From the NCBI GenBank assembly GCA_000507305.1, contig DF240088.1, forward strand, positions 67,400 to 131,399: DNA of 64,000 bases. The letters run 5' to 3'. Below are positions 38,201 to 50,609 of the stretch, piece by piece. The position numbers were made by a program, and so were the translations under genes. Source of the DNA: Breviolum minutum Mf 1.05b.01. Taxonomy: Eukaryota > Sar > Dinophyceae > Suessiales > Symbiodiniaceae. Numbering within the stretch: the first letter of the stretch is position 1; every line of letters starts with the position of its first letter. The notes below the pieces were generated by a model. It was not told where the DNA came from. It saw only the letters and a list, made by a program, of their open reading frames with translations, and made no database searches.

Positions 38201-38469
38201 TCTCTTCCATCAGACAAGAACCGATTATGAAGCCTATTGTCTGTGTGCGACAGGATTCTCCCGCCCTTCATGTGCGATCCAAGAACAAGGAAGATTGAAC
38301 ATTGTCTCGCCAAAGGTGTTGTGCAAGTGTTCTAATTTGAAACGTCGCAAGTCTTTGCCCTTTGCCTGACAGTGGCGTTTCCACATGTTCTGGCACATAC
38401 CTTAGCTGATTTGGTTCATCCTTCCTGTCATCATCATTTTAGCTGCACCCGTTGGAATGAAAGGCAAAT

Positions 38470-41400
38470 AGAATGAAGCTTGACAGCCAAGCAATGAAAC
38501 AGGATGGCACGAATAGGGACAAGCATGAACAACCAATGAAGCCCTAAGGAGGCAGCAAGAAAGCAGGCAGTAGTATCAGATACCGTACCCGTAAAACCAA
38601 ACAAGGGCATCATCTCTCCAGACATGTCAGCAATTCCCTTCCCTGAAAGAGCAAGACCCTGAGCTCTGCACAACACAGCGGCACAGACCTGTCTGCTTTC
38701 AACTGCCACAAGTTCCACAAGTTCTCTAGAAGTTCTCCTCCCGTCTAGCTTGTGAGCTCTAATTTCAGAATGTCGAACTCAATGTAGTCTACATCAGCTG
38801 CGCTTCTCTCACCGAAAAGTAGTGGCCTCCCAGCCATAGTACTTCAGGTGGCAACAACCATGTGCTTTGAGCCGCTTGCCGCCAAGCACCTACACGATTG
38901 CGGCACATCTGCAAAGACCTGATAGTTAGATAGTTGAACGTGGGCTCTATTACGAAATAAAATAAAGCAGACACCTCATGGAGTGCCTTTCGCTTTTGAT
39001 ACCGCGCTTTGTGCATGCTTGGAATAGCATCTGGACATCCAACGATTCGCCTGCAATTCCTTGAATCATGTTTCTGCACCTTGAAGTCTTTGAATGGAAA
39101 GCGCCCCACTGTGAAGTCTTTTGCCTAGGAGTTCAAAGATCGACGACACTGATTGCGTGACCCAATCATTCACTATCACGGCACTTGTGCCAAGCAAGTG
39201 TGGGATCCAAAAAGGAGACTCAAAAGCACCTGAATTTCTGTACGGAAACGCGTGGATGCGAAGATCAGAGTTGAGAAGCCGAAAGATGACTGTCTCACCC
39301 ACATCAACGCTCTTGACACCTTCAGATCTCCCAGCCTCGACAGAGCCCTCCTTTTCGGACTGAAGCTCATCAGGCTCGCCTGAAAAATTGCGCAGTGTGC
39401 CAAAGTACACATGACCCGTACACAAACATGCATCATATACATATCACATATCTATACACAGTGTATGTATGTATGTATGTATGTATGTATGTATGTATGT
39501 ATGTATGTATGTATGTATGTATGTATGTATGTATGTATGTATGTATGTATGTATGTATGTATTATGTATGTATGTATGTATGTATGTATGTATGTATGTA
39601 TGTATGTATGTATGTATGTATGTATGTATGTTATGTATGTATTATGTGTGTATGTATGTATGTATGTATGTATGTATGTATGTATGTATGTATGTATGTA
39701 TGTATGTATGTATGTATGTATGTATGTATGTAGGTACGTACGTACGTACGTACGTACGTACGTACGTACGTATGTTAGTTAGTTAGTTAGTTAGTTAGTT
39801 AGATAGATAGATAGATAGATCTGAATATGATAGAATGGAAAAGATATGTAATGCATCTTTACTAAGCGGGACCCAGGTGTAGAGTAGATCCAACCAAAAC
39901 AAGACCTTGACCTTCACGCAGGGCCCCCCAAAAGAAGCTTGTTCAGGTGCACCTCGATGCAATGCATTCTCATATAATTGGTCACGGACTCGTTGGGCAG
40001 CTTCCGCCCACGTAAAGCTGTGGCCAGAAGCAAACCTGTTGCCAACTACCGACAACTGAGAGTCTGCCCAAATCCAAAAAGCAGCATTAAACCAAACAAG
40101 GAACCAACCAATGGGTACTGCAACACAGAAATAGGCAACCCAAACCAACCCAAACGCTTGTATATCACACGACTTTGCTAATGTTGGCCAGAAAGAAAGA
40201 TGATATGTCATTCAATACAGCAGAACAATAGTATCCAGGTTCATGGCAAACCAGAAAAAATACCCTGTTCAGCTGGAGTGGCCAATTGAAGGCTGACCTG
40301 GAAGTAGCTGAGCTAGACCTGCTCAGTCAATCAGAGTGCAAGACTTGTCGTGCTTCAGTTTCCCGATTGTGTCCCCATAGAACTTATGCACTCAAGTTTC
40401 ATTGTTGACATGTGGTGGCTGATAACCTGCCTTTCCACCGTCGACTCCTGTTTTCACACTGCTGGGCAGTGAAGAGCAACTTGATCAAATGGAGCATCTT
40501 GAATGACGGAATGTAAATCTGGCCTTTTGAATCCTGTTGCATGCTCAATGCTCAAGTTAAGCTGTAACATGTTCAACATGGTTCAGCTTGGTCCGGGTTC
40601 ACCCATCTTTTCATCGCAGCATCATTTGAGTCTGCACCCGCGTCTCATCGAAACGATCAAAGAGGTCAAGAATTGCCTGGATAGGATACCTCGTGAATGC
40701 AAGGATCCAAATGTGCACCAGGAAGCTACATGCAGGTGTAAGCGTCTGAAATCCTGCAATGGCTCGACCCAGCCTTTGCACCGTGAGATTCGCCACAAAG
40801 GGGCAATTTCTTGACAGCTCTTCCAAGGACAAAAGCCAAAGCCACTTGCCTGCACCATTTCCTTGGCTTTTACTCAGAGAAGTCTGAGATATCCGTTCTA
40901 AATCTAAGACCTTGGTGGACTGTGAATTTGGCTTGGCCACCTTGGCTACGGCCAAGGCAAGTTTGTGTCAGCCGAGCGTCCATGCCAGGCAATGGGAAGA
41001 TTATTTTTCCGCCACAGGGCACAAGTCTCAATTCTGTAGTTGCCATAGAAAACTTCATGGAATCGACGGAAGCTGTCACTAACCTCAGCAGTGCCCAGTT
41101 GATGAATCCATGTATATATATATACATATATATATATATGTATATATATATATACAGTGTATGTTTATGTATCTAGGTCAGCTGACAAGCTTGGAGACTT
41201 ACGCAAAAACTGGACCGGCTTCGTTGGTCATTGCTTTGTGATCTTGTATATACTTGATTGTCAAGCCAGTCTGCAACTCATGAAAAAAAACCAAAGACCA
41301 CGCACACTGTGAGTCAAAGCTGCTGTGCAACATGGCTGCATGCTGCACCGCGGGCGCCAGCCATCATGACAAGCTGTCCCTTCCACTTCCACAAAATTGC

Positions 41401-42210
41401 CAAAAATGGACTGGTAGTAGTCGAGAGTCACTGACCTGACTCGTGCCACAACAACAACCAAAGGAGCAAAGGGCCAACTGGACATGGATCGCTCTCAAAC
41501 CAAAATGGACCAAGTAACTCGGGATGCTCCCAGAAGTACATCTTGAAGAAATATTGATCCGTCTCACCAGCTGTCGCGTCCTTCCAGCTGGATTGCATTT
41601 TCAAACAGCATCTATCCACCCCTCTTGTGGCCCTTCACGAATTCTTCCAAGATTTTCCAAGCATTGCAGTTGAACAAAACGCGCCTGTGCAGTTGTCTTC
41701 CAACGCAAAGCATCGCTACCCGTCGTCTTTTCTCTCACACCGGTAGCCTTTTCCAGCACCCACTGCAAAATACGAAGCAAGGCTGAGGCAGGACCAAGAT
41801 AGCCTGGCAGGGAAAGGAGAAAAGGAGAGAAATGGCCTGATATCCAACGTTGCGATGATAGCTTTCCAAATAAGTAAGAGTATATTTGTGTATATATGTG
41901 TCATAAGTATGACATGCGATCCCCTTGCCTCCAGCGTTGAGATACTTCGAATCCGTTGGGGCTTGTGGATATCGTGCATCGTCCTTGCAAACAAACAAGA
42001 TGCACCGCTATGTCTATGTGGTTGACATAGCAAGGGTATCTGTCCACTCGTCAGTAGAACTTTGCTCTTTGCTACACTGAGAGGTCACAACTCTACGACT
42101 GTAGGTCCCAACCGATGCCTCTGCGGAGCAAATGTGGCCACCCCCCCATCCACAGAGACGCTCAGAGGAGAAGACGACCTGAATGAGGCAAATGAGGCAA
42201 CTTCGTGAGG
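38470..42210 (-). CDS. Multi-pass membrane exon cluster
   Basis: Exons in transcription order: about 42020-42200 (weak), 41620-41755 (TTAQARFVQLQCLENLGRIR), 41445-41610 (DQYFFKMYFWEHPELLGPFW, then GPLLLWLLLW), 41270-41420 (VTLDYYQSIFGNFVEVEGTA), 40900-41110 (ALLRLVTASVDSMKFSMATT), 40640-40850 (LVHIWILAFTRYPIQAILDL), 39870-40190 (FGLVWVAYFCVAVPIGWFLV and ADSQLSVVGNRFASGHSFTW), 39115-39400 (VDVGETVIFRLLNSDLRIHA), 38985-39100, 38810-38920 and 38470-38710 (DTTACFLAASLGLHWLFMLV). Several helices are clearly membrane-spanning. They probably belong with the cysteine-rich exons to the left in one surface-protein gene ending at 35640. No family recognised. Confidence 0.5.
39463..39820. repeat. Composite tetranucleotide array
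   Basis: GTAT units (39463 to about 39732, with three imperfect joints near 39560, 39630 and 39640) pass into GTAC units (about 39734-39771), then TTAG units (about 39775-39802), then GATA units (to 39820). Adjacent blocks differ by one base per unit. The array sits in an intron between the exons at 39115-39400 and 39870-40190. It generates open frames on the plus strand with repeating M-Y-V-C, which are not genes. Confidence 0.9.
41111..41157. repeat. AT-dinucleotide tract
   Basis: TATATA runs interrupted by CATATA and TGTATA, directly at the 5' edge of the exon at 40900-41110. Confidence 0.75.
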
Positions 42211-42229
42211 CTCGAGCGTTTGAGAGAGT

Positions 42230-42715
42230 CAAGTTACATATCTGACAAAAAAAGATGTGAAAAGAGGTGGAAGAAAATGGGAAATGTGATGAAAAGATAT
42301 GAAAAGGTGCATTTCTTCCTGGGTCTTTTCATGGGTCAAGTCCAAGGCACTTGACTTCGTTGATGGCAAACGCAAATTGAGGTGTTTCTCTAGGCTGCTA
42401 TATTATCTGGTATCATCTCGTATGGATAGAAATATATTGAAATAGCGCATGTGTTTGGCTTGATACATGGTATGAGATTTCAACACTGGTTGACACTATC
42501 ATACTTCATCTGCAAAGATGCGAAACATGAGAGGTTCGAAGCTGCATAAAGTAAGGCATAGCCATTGCTATGGTCAGGATCAACACAGCTTCGCACCCTT
42601 TCGATGATTCACTGATTAAACCCAAAAAAGAATCCTGCCTCCAAACTGGAGCCAGCAACTATGGCCTGGACCGTGACTGTAGAGAGTTTGGGAATGGATA
42701 AGTGAAAAGTACCGC
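42230..42715. other. No supported gene
   Basis: No coding signal was seen on either strand. The stretch separates the membrane cluster on the left from the gene at 42720-44550 and may be spacer or 3' untranslated sequence. Confidence 0.35.
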
Positions 42716-42719
42716 TCAA

Positions 42720-44550
42720 GTTCCAAAGGAAAACTTTGAGTTCAAGAATTGGTGCCTCATAGCGCTCGATGATGATCTGGGAGACAGCCTTACAAGGACC
42801 GAGGACTTCATAGCAGAGGCAGTTTGATTGTCAAATTTCGAACAGTTCCTTCCATTCAGCCTCAGCTGGGTGAAGACCTTGAAGTTGGTCGCGCTCAATG
42901 ATCTGCCGCAGGTCGTTGAAGATCACATCCTTGGTGAAACCAAAACCTCTGAGATTCTGCTACCCAAAAAGGAGCCGTAAAACTCCACATAGCTCAAATA
43001 CAGCAACCGCTTGCAAGTTTACATACAAACAAAATTGAGAAAATCATAGAAAATCTACTGATCTGAAACAACTCATAGCAACCATTCCATCGCTGATGAT
43101 AAAGAGTCGCGGCTTGATATCAGCCTTTGCAGTGGATGCCAAGTGCTTCTCTAAGAAGTCGCGGTAGAAGCGGAGTCTCATATACATCCCGTCCCACTCG
43201 TGGTTCTCACACACATTGTGCACAGGCAAGGGTGTAGAAGCCCGGAAGAGGTGAAAGACCGGAAAATCCATGACCTTCACATAGCGTCCACCACTGACAC
43301 AGGTGACGACCTCCACACCAGACCAGCGTGAATCCTTGACCTCAAAATGAAGAGGTGGATCTCCCTCACCACTTTCCCGTGCAGCCAGTGGATTCTTCCA
43401 TGGCTCGAATGGCCTGTTAGCAGCCTGCTGCATTGGAAGCAATCGCAGTGTTGCGAAACGTAGTTGCGCTTCTGATTGTGACTGCATTTGCAGATTCAGT
43501 TGTTGAACCTCGGCAAGATTGGGTCATGATTCCCTGCAGCCGGAAATTTCAGAGATCCAGTATTGGTTTGGTGAAAGAGACAGAAGAGAACGACTACTTG
43601 GGGTGTTTACTGACTGAAAGGTTTCAGTGTTTTCTGCCAAGCTCCAGCATCAATCCAGAGCTTGTTTACACAAACTTGCACTCTGGGGGCTTTTGACAAA
43701 GGCCCTGACCTGCTCCCTGATGTGCTGCCAATTCTGCTGCAAATTCAAGGCCAATGCTTCAACTTCCGCCTCACCTCAGCCAAAGAATCATGTCGAAAGC
43801 CAAACTGCAAGACAGAGTCCATAGTTGATGCTATCAAAGTGTCAAAGTTCATGATCAGGGATCAGCCAGTTGTAAACAGGTGATGCACGAAGCTGAAAGT
43901 CCTTGCGTTTCTAGCTCACTATCTAAAAAAAAAAACAGCGCATTGTTCCACAATCTATTCTGGAAGAGAAGAAGGCCAGGAATTCAATGACTAGAAGTGA
44001 CGCTTTGCCAAACCAGACTCCCGCAGATCAACTGCTTCTTCACGCTCCTGCAAATCAGCTGCCCAAAATAGGATGTTGTCAAGCAAGATGATAACCAAAT
44101 TCTACAAATCAGTGCCAGTGTTGATATCTAGTTGTAATCTCTACTACGCGCATCATGTGCTCCTTGATCTTGGAAAGCATTTGACTCCTGCAACATTACA
44201 TAACGAACAATCCACTGCTTTCAAAAAAAAACAGTCGTCAAACCTGTCTACCTTTCTTGTAGTTTCATGAGTGAAGAGACAATTTCTATCAATCAAGAGA
44301 CCCTCTCTCATCACACAATGATTTTGTTGGCACATCCTGTCCTTTCATCAGCATGTGCCTCCGCAAGTGTCACCAGCAACTTTGCTTTGGGTTTCACATT
44401 ACCAATGGATCAAGAAATTCCGCAGAGAGAGCTTTCATACCATGCCACTTCAAAGGTTTGGGCAGAATTGGTGACAAACGCTGCCTTCGGATCAGGCTTG
44501 GCGAAGGAAGTATAGACCACACTCTTATCCTGGATGACCAGAAAATAGCG
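42720..44550 (-). CDS. Gene with one long exon, unknown function
   Basis: Exon 43083-43508 has 142 codons in phase 0, begins after GCCGAG with an exonic G and ends at a GT donor. It contains VQQLNLQMQSQSEAQLRFAT, KVMDFPVFHLFRASTPLPV, HEWDGMYMRLRFYRDFLEKH and RLFIISDGM. The last motif and the strand-like VVTCVSGG are faintly reminiscent of sugar-nucleotide transferases, but I do not assign a family. Upstream are about 43690-43790 (EVEALALNLQQNWQHIREQV) and about 44410-44550 (VVYTSFAKPDPKAAFVTNSA). Downstream are exons to 42929 (DVIFNDLRQIIERDQLQGLH) and about 42720-42795 (AVSQIIIERYEAPILELKVF). Both ends of the gene are unresolved. Two open segments here are interrupted by single stop codons (see findings). 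Confidence 0.5.
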
Positions 44551-44890
44551 GTAGCAGCATAAGAAATGCTCTACATCAGCCTTTTTTGCACAAAAAAATC
44601 AACAAAACTCAGGACTTCTGTAAAAATCCATGATGTTTTTCAAGCAGCATTTAAGAACGATAAGAGACTAAGAGACCCATGAAAAGCAAACTGCTTTGAC
44701 AAAGGCAACTGAATACAGCATCTGGGAGTCCTCTTGCCATTGTACATTGTGCATAGCGTTGAATCCAACCTTTTCCTGAAAAGTTTCTTCACAGCTTGTT
44801 CATCTGTCTCTGTTTCTGCGCACACTTCAAAGACAAGTCAAAACGGGAAGCCTCCCCAAATTTCCACCAAAATTTGTTCAGGTCTGTTTG

Positions 44891-47800
44891 TCAGGGTTCC
44901 TTAGGTTCCTTCAACATCGAAAAATCCCAGAAATGCCAGGTTGCTCCGGATCGAAATGGATACTCAAAGCGCTCAAGCCAGTCGTGCACAGGAGCTTTGT
45001 ACTTCGCATTTTTCGCAGCTGGAGAGAGCCAAAGGAACCTTGGACAAAATGGGGCGAGCCACAAGCTCCAATGGTTCCAAACAAAATAGCTTCATGGATT
45101 TATGGACTCAAGTTTTTTGCATGGCAAGTAACTCTTGAACGACCATGCGATCCAAGAAGGGATATCTGGCCTCTACTCCATGAACTCCGGCAACCAATTC
45201 CTCAGTGGAATGTCACCGATTGAATTCTTGCGGGTCGCAGCTCTGCTAGAAACCTCAGATTTCACTGAGCTTGGGGCTTCTTTCATAAGGTAGTCTCTCT
45301 GGGTGCCTAGGAAGAAGGCTTCCCAAGGAAATAGTGCTTGAAGATCATCTGGAAAATGACCTGCAGGACACCCGGACTCCGGACTGGCAAAAAAAACATG
45401 ATGCCAAGGCTCATCAAAGGTGGTCCTCCTGCGAGTCGAAACCTACAGACCTGAACCTTTTCGGCAAGCTCGCCTCCAAAATTGGAGTGTGGAAAAATCT
45501 TCTTCCCTGGCATGCGTCGAGGAACCACTCCCATCCACAGCCAGGTCTATTGGATAGGGATAGCCGGTACACTTTATACATTCAAAGTTTTACCCGCCAA
45601 GGTAAAGCATGTAGAGGAATAGATGACATAGTATGTAGTAGAATAGTACAGTATATCATTGTGTTCAAAATCAGCAGCACAATCTAGATAGTCCTTATTG
45701 ATGTGTTGTTTTTTACAGTTCATTATATAGAAAATCTTAAAACGGAATATTTTCAACATGGACATTCAAAATCATATTTCCTAAACTTAGCTTCACTAAA
45801 CGCTTGCCTTGTTGTTCTGATATTTCAAGAATGCTATGGTTGCATTATCTTACATGTATATATACATATATTGATGACAAGAATCATCACACCATTGTTG
45901 TCTTTGGTGACATGTTCAAAGCAATCTCTGTAAGATAACACATAAAATGGAAGAAACACTATTGCTAAGTGCAAATATGTCCCTTTTAAATTGTGGTTTT
46001 AGGAATCTCATACAACAAGAAAATTTATATGAAAGGAATCTATTCTACGATATTAGTGATTAAAATTCGAGTATACATATCTGACTCATGGACAAAAAGT
46101 GTTATCATCAAACTCTTTTATTTGACTCGACCAAGAACTTGTTTCTGATAATATGCTTTGTTTTTGTGCTGCATCAACCTATTATCATGTATAACTTGTG
46201 GGGTTGGATGGCTTCTTGATTGTTCTGAGTTGGTGGGTTGGGTTCATGGGTGTAAAACTTCAAATGTGTAATGTGCATACCCTGTTCCTAGATGTATTCC
46301 ATAGGTTGAAATTCTGACCCCGTCCAATGACATCGTTCTGAATCCTAGCACGGTTTCACGCACTCTTGTCGATCTGAGCCTGCATGCCCATAGTCTGAGA
46401 TGATCTCATCAGCACCTGTGCCGCTAAGGTAAACCAGGATTCCACGTCGTCGTACCTCCGCATCATCAAAAGCACCACAGTTCGCGAGATTTTGCAAGCA
46501 TCATATTTACATAAATGTTAGAAGAACACATGGACTTACCATGCTGTACGAGAGACGACGCGTGGTGTACACTGCACACGGATTTCCATTGCATGAAGCC
46601 CCACCTCCTGCATGATGAAAGACAGGCCCGAAGAGGCAGGATCTTCTGATACAAGAAACTGTTGTCCACGAGATGCCCTGGCCAGATCCAACCAAGACAC
46701 CAAAACCAATAAAGTCTTCTATGCATAAATGAACTATGTGCATCTTGAGATGTGTTTGCAGTTTTTGTCCCGCTTCCAAACGTGACGTCTAGTACATTGC
46801 AGCAAAGGGCGGAAAAATCCGGCCTGTAGTGGAATGGTTCACATTGCTCTGCCAATCTTCGAGCCTGGAGTTTTGCTATGTATAGACTGAAGTTTGGAAC
46901 AACTTCAGGGTTTTCTCTCTGACCCACTTGTGTACAAGAGGCCTGTATGATTTTGGGAAACACTCTCATCTTTATCCTTGCATTGCATGACCGCAAACCT
47001 GTCCCGTGACGCGTCCCAGCTCACTCTCAGGCCCCCTGGCTTCACGCTCAAGATCCATGCCACTGAGAACCTTATTTCAAGAAACTTGGAATGGCACGAG
47101 TCACTTCGCTACGAGGGGGCAGTTGGTGACGTGGCTTACTTGGATCATGAGAAAACCCCAAATGAATGTAGTGTACATGTCCAGGCTTGTTCTTGCGGGT
47201 GCGAATAAAACTTTTTAGATGTTTCGCAACAGACCTTCCCTCCAAAAGGCCTCTGGCCAAAAATTGATAAAACAGAGCCATGGGACAATGACGTTCGTCT
47301 CTGTCCAGTTGCCCGCCCAGTCAATCCGTTGTTTTAATATCTCCATGTCTTCAGTCGAGTGCACGGTGTATGCAAAATGCCCAGTCCTGAAGTAGAAGAT
47401 TTGCTTCTCTTGAATGTATTTGGCCGAGGAGGATCGGGTCTGTAGGCAGCAACACAACAGCACTATGTGCCGCCCAACATGTGACAACATGGACTTGACA
47501 TGACTTTGCAACACAGCACCGCACAAGAAATTGCAAGAGCTGCTTTTCTGAAACAAAAATGATGAGCACTATCGGATACTATCGGTCCTGTCTTGCACCA
47601 GGGCCACATGTATGGCACCGCTGTCATAGCCTGAAGAAAGCCCTATGAACATCGGATGGATTGCATATTGCACCCGTTTCTGCACCGCATTCGCAAAGGC
47701 GGCTTGGAAGTCCTGGGTGTCCTGGAGAATTGTGCAACCCTTGCCTTCCTTGTGACCACATCTGCCATGAAACGTTCGACGTTTCTTCAATGATGTCTTT

Positions 47801-49981
47801 CTCCTTTCGGTGTTTGGGTCTCCCTCTAAACTCTAAACAGTTTGCAGGATCATGGTAGCGACATGAAAATTCGTTCCAACATCTTTGTCTCAAATAGGGC
47901 AACCAAGTTGCTGCATGGGCCGTTTTTTCACATCCAGCTCCCTACAATTTCAAGATGGTCCTCCTTGAACTGTCTGAGGTCAAACTCGTGCAAGGCATGC
48001 TGCTGAATAATTTCCACAGAATCCAGATCAAAGATAATGATGACATTTGGATCCACCATTCGAACCTCTCCTACCATCGTTCGTGGCTCGTGCAAACTGG
48101 GAAGGGAAATTCAGCTAAAGCTACCCTGCTATGCAAAACTTCCAGCGGTTTGATAGACAAAAAAAAGACTCAAAAAATGGACTTCTTAAAGATCGCACAT
48201 AAAATGGCGGCAGATTGCCAAGAGGTGCTATTGCAAAAGCAGCAAGACATGCTGTATTAGAGAGTTCCTCTCCTGCTGGTATACCCATGCGAACCAGTGC
48301 ACTCCGATAACTGGCCACATGGAAACCTGAGTCAAACAGGAAGCACCAGCGCTCCTATCTTTAGAAGCCCCCCATCTATCCGCATTTGAAGGGAAACACG
48401 CAGAACCGCCATCCGGAACTCACAAACCGGCACCTCCGTAGGTAGAAAACCACAATGGTTTGGTGGAGAAAATGTCCTCGGTTTTGCTGCTTTTCTCGCA
48501 CTTTTCCAACACAGAATTGAGGCGATGTGACCCGAAAGTTTCTAAATCCACATTCACCTTTCCTCTCTTCACAGAACTCTTCAAATCATGCTGGCCTTCA
48601 AATATAGTAGATTTTGAAGACTCAAAGTACCACATCCACAAGGGGCCTCTAAGCCAAGGTGCAGTAGATATGACGGCCCGTCGCCGTCTAAAGTCCAGGA
48701 GCGCGATTGCGAATTCTCCATCGAGCATCCCTTAATCATCTCAAAATCCGTTGAAACATCAACAAAGATTCGGCAGCAGCCAGCAAAGGTATGTCAACAG
48801 GATGTTATTTCTTTCCACTTGGAAGGTAGTCCCTTCGGTCCATGTCACAACGACATGTTGCAACAAGGTCTGCCAAGTTGCGGGTGAACAAATCTCCTTT
48901 GCTCAGGTACAGGGGCAGCAAAGCCTCTCCATCACTGCTGGACTCGGGCCTCAAGGCTTTGAAGTTGTAGATCTCCCCGTTGTAGACCAGAACCACCTGA
49001 AACACAACGCAAGTCTGGTATGGATCTTCCATCAAGTAGATACATTGATACAGTACATCTTATGAAACCCTGAGATACCTTCAGCTCTACTCTTTGCCGA
49101 CACTCAATTGATGACGTCTATACTGAGTCTACACTGTCCTGCCAATCATACCACCGAGCTTTACGAATGCCACAAGCTAAGGTTGTTTGTATCCTGTCTC
49201 ATGCAGTCAATGTGGTTGCACATTTCACATTCCAAAGAGAAAAACCAAGAGTGCCATAGGAAGTTTAAGATACCGAGAGGACCGTGATAACAGGATAGCC
49301 CTCTTATCTTAGAATCTGGAAAACCTGGGGCATTACATGAGTGGCTGTCAAAACCCCTGTTAACTCTTGAGACCATCCAACATCATACAACATCTGAGAT
49401 GTCCCTTCGCTTTTTCAACTTTCGGGGTTTGGGGGATCATGGGGTATCGATCTGGAACCCCTCGTCTGGAATTCTTGGCTTTCTTGTCTGCGATCAGAAT
49501 TGAGAAAGAGATAGAAAAAAATGGGTATCGCTTTTGAGATTTCCCATCACTTTACAGGGTTTTGGCATCTCATGACCTGCGACATGATGAATCAAACATC
49601 GGAGGTTTTAACGGATGCTCACATGAGTCATTGCAGTTTGGCACTTCAATGCACGCATCGAAAAGTACCTGATGATCCTCGCTCGTGAAGGGCTGTGGCA
49701 CGCGCTCACCTTGTCAACTCTGTGACAACGTCAGGGAGGATGCGAAGGAATCGTTTGCTTTTTTGCACAATTAGGCGATGTCTCTGGTAAGTCCCATTGC
49801 AACTCTCCCAGTGACGAAAGTGGTTTGCGTCCAAGGCACCGGTCATGTGAAGCAAGTTGTGGACGAAGGTAAAGTTGTGAATGTTGATCCGAGTGGTAAG
49901 GTCTGGACCCCTGGGTCGCATAAAGAAATTCACATAGGTCAAGTTGCTGAGAAGCCAGCTGCTCACGAGAAATGAACACAT
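44891..49981 (-). CDS. Asparagine synthetase-like protein (glutamine-hydrolysing family), complete 16-exon gene
   Basis: Two-domain amidotransferase/ATP-pyrophosphatase of the asparagine synthetase family; in that family glutamine-derived ammonia is transferred to an acyl-adenylate. ATG at 49979-49981 gives Met-Cys (MCSF), placing the class II amidotransferase nucleophile at residue 2. RPRGPD and VYNGEIYNF match the glutaminase site. FIGLSSGYDSG is the PP-loop; LVYLSGTGADEI, GKKIFPHSNFGG and GVEARYPFLDRM follow in family order. Exons (minus, 5' to 3'): 49840-49981, 49669-49709, 48882-48996, 48663-48730, 48434-48476, 48285-48326, 47946-48070, 47599-47712, 47293-47439, 46824-46864, 46605-46677, 46380-46456, 45474-45506, 45278-45360, 45133-45200, 44891-45037. 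They sum to 1359 bases (453 codons with TGA at 44891) and every junction keeps phase. Six donors are GC, nine GT. The acceptor before 47439 and the donor after 48882 are the least certain. The Glu usual in SGEGxDE is Thr, so asparagine synthesis is not assured. Confidence 0.85.
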
Positions 49982-50009
49982 GGCGATGGCCAAACGAGTC
50001 GCAACGGTC

Positions 50010-50013
50010 ACTG
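50010..50013 (-). promoter_or_regulatory. Candidate trans-splice (spliced-leader) acceptor for the asparagine synthetase-like gene
   Basis: Reading the minus strand, a pyrimidine-rich TTGTTTGTTCTGCAG ends 29 bases before the ATG at 49981. Dinoflagellate mRNAs receive a 22-base spliced leader at such AG sites, so this is a plausible 5' end of the mature message. It could equally be the acceptor of a 5'UTR intron. No leader sequence itself is encoded here. Confidence 0.35.
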
Positions 50014-50609
50014 CAGAACAAACAACGTTTGTCGTGACGCAAAGAACCTCAATTTGATGCACTACTTATGCCAGCGTTGTACATCCCAACGGAAAAACAG
50101 AAGGAATCACCACGGTATCCCCTGGCACAGAGCTACTAGGAATTGCACTACAGACGCCAGGGCCGCTCCAGTATCAGTGTCTTACGTGTCTGAAGCCGAT
50201 ACAGTACCGGTTGAAAACCTTGCCTATGTTTTCATGTTATGGAGCCTTTGTTGCACCTCATGAATTACCACTCACCCTTCAATTTCCAACGCCGTTGCTT
50301 GAGCCCCGAAATCGCTGAAACTCCGACTCTGATTCAGCAACCACCCACAATCAGTGCAGCAGCAGGGTCCATGTCATGAATTTGATGGACTCACTGCAAA
50401 TTGGTTGAAATGGCACCAACATGCACTACGAAAGCTCGATGCAAAATCTACATCTCACTCACTATTCAAATCCATGACACAACCCCAAAGCCACGACATC
50501 TCCTTCAAGTCCGACCATCCAACATAAAAACCTCGCAGTCCCAGAGGCACATTCAAGGATTCGCTCAAGTGGTGAAATAAAAAAGCATGGCATTTCAATG
50601 GCATTTCAT

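Noticed and set aside
39395-39786. Plus-strand frames repeating M-Y-V-C over more than 100 codons
   Set aside because: Produced by the GTAT tetranucleotide array in three overlapping frames; not a protein gene.
48477-48662. Stop-free read-through that would make 48434-48730 one exon
   Set aside because: Length 186 is a multiple of three, but splicing with a GC donor restores the family motif VIST-DIFSTKPLW; the read-through inserts 62 unrelated residues.
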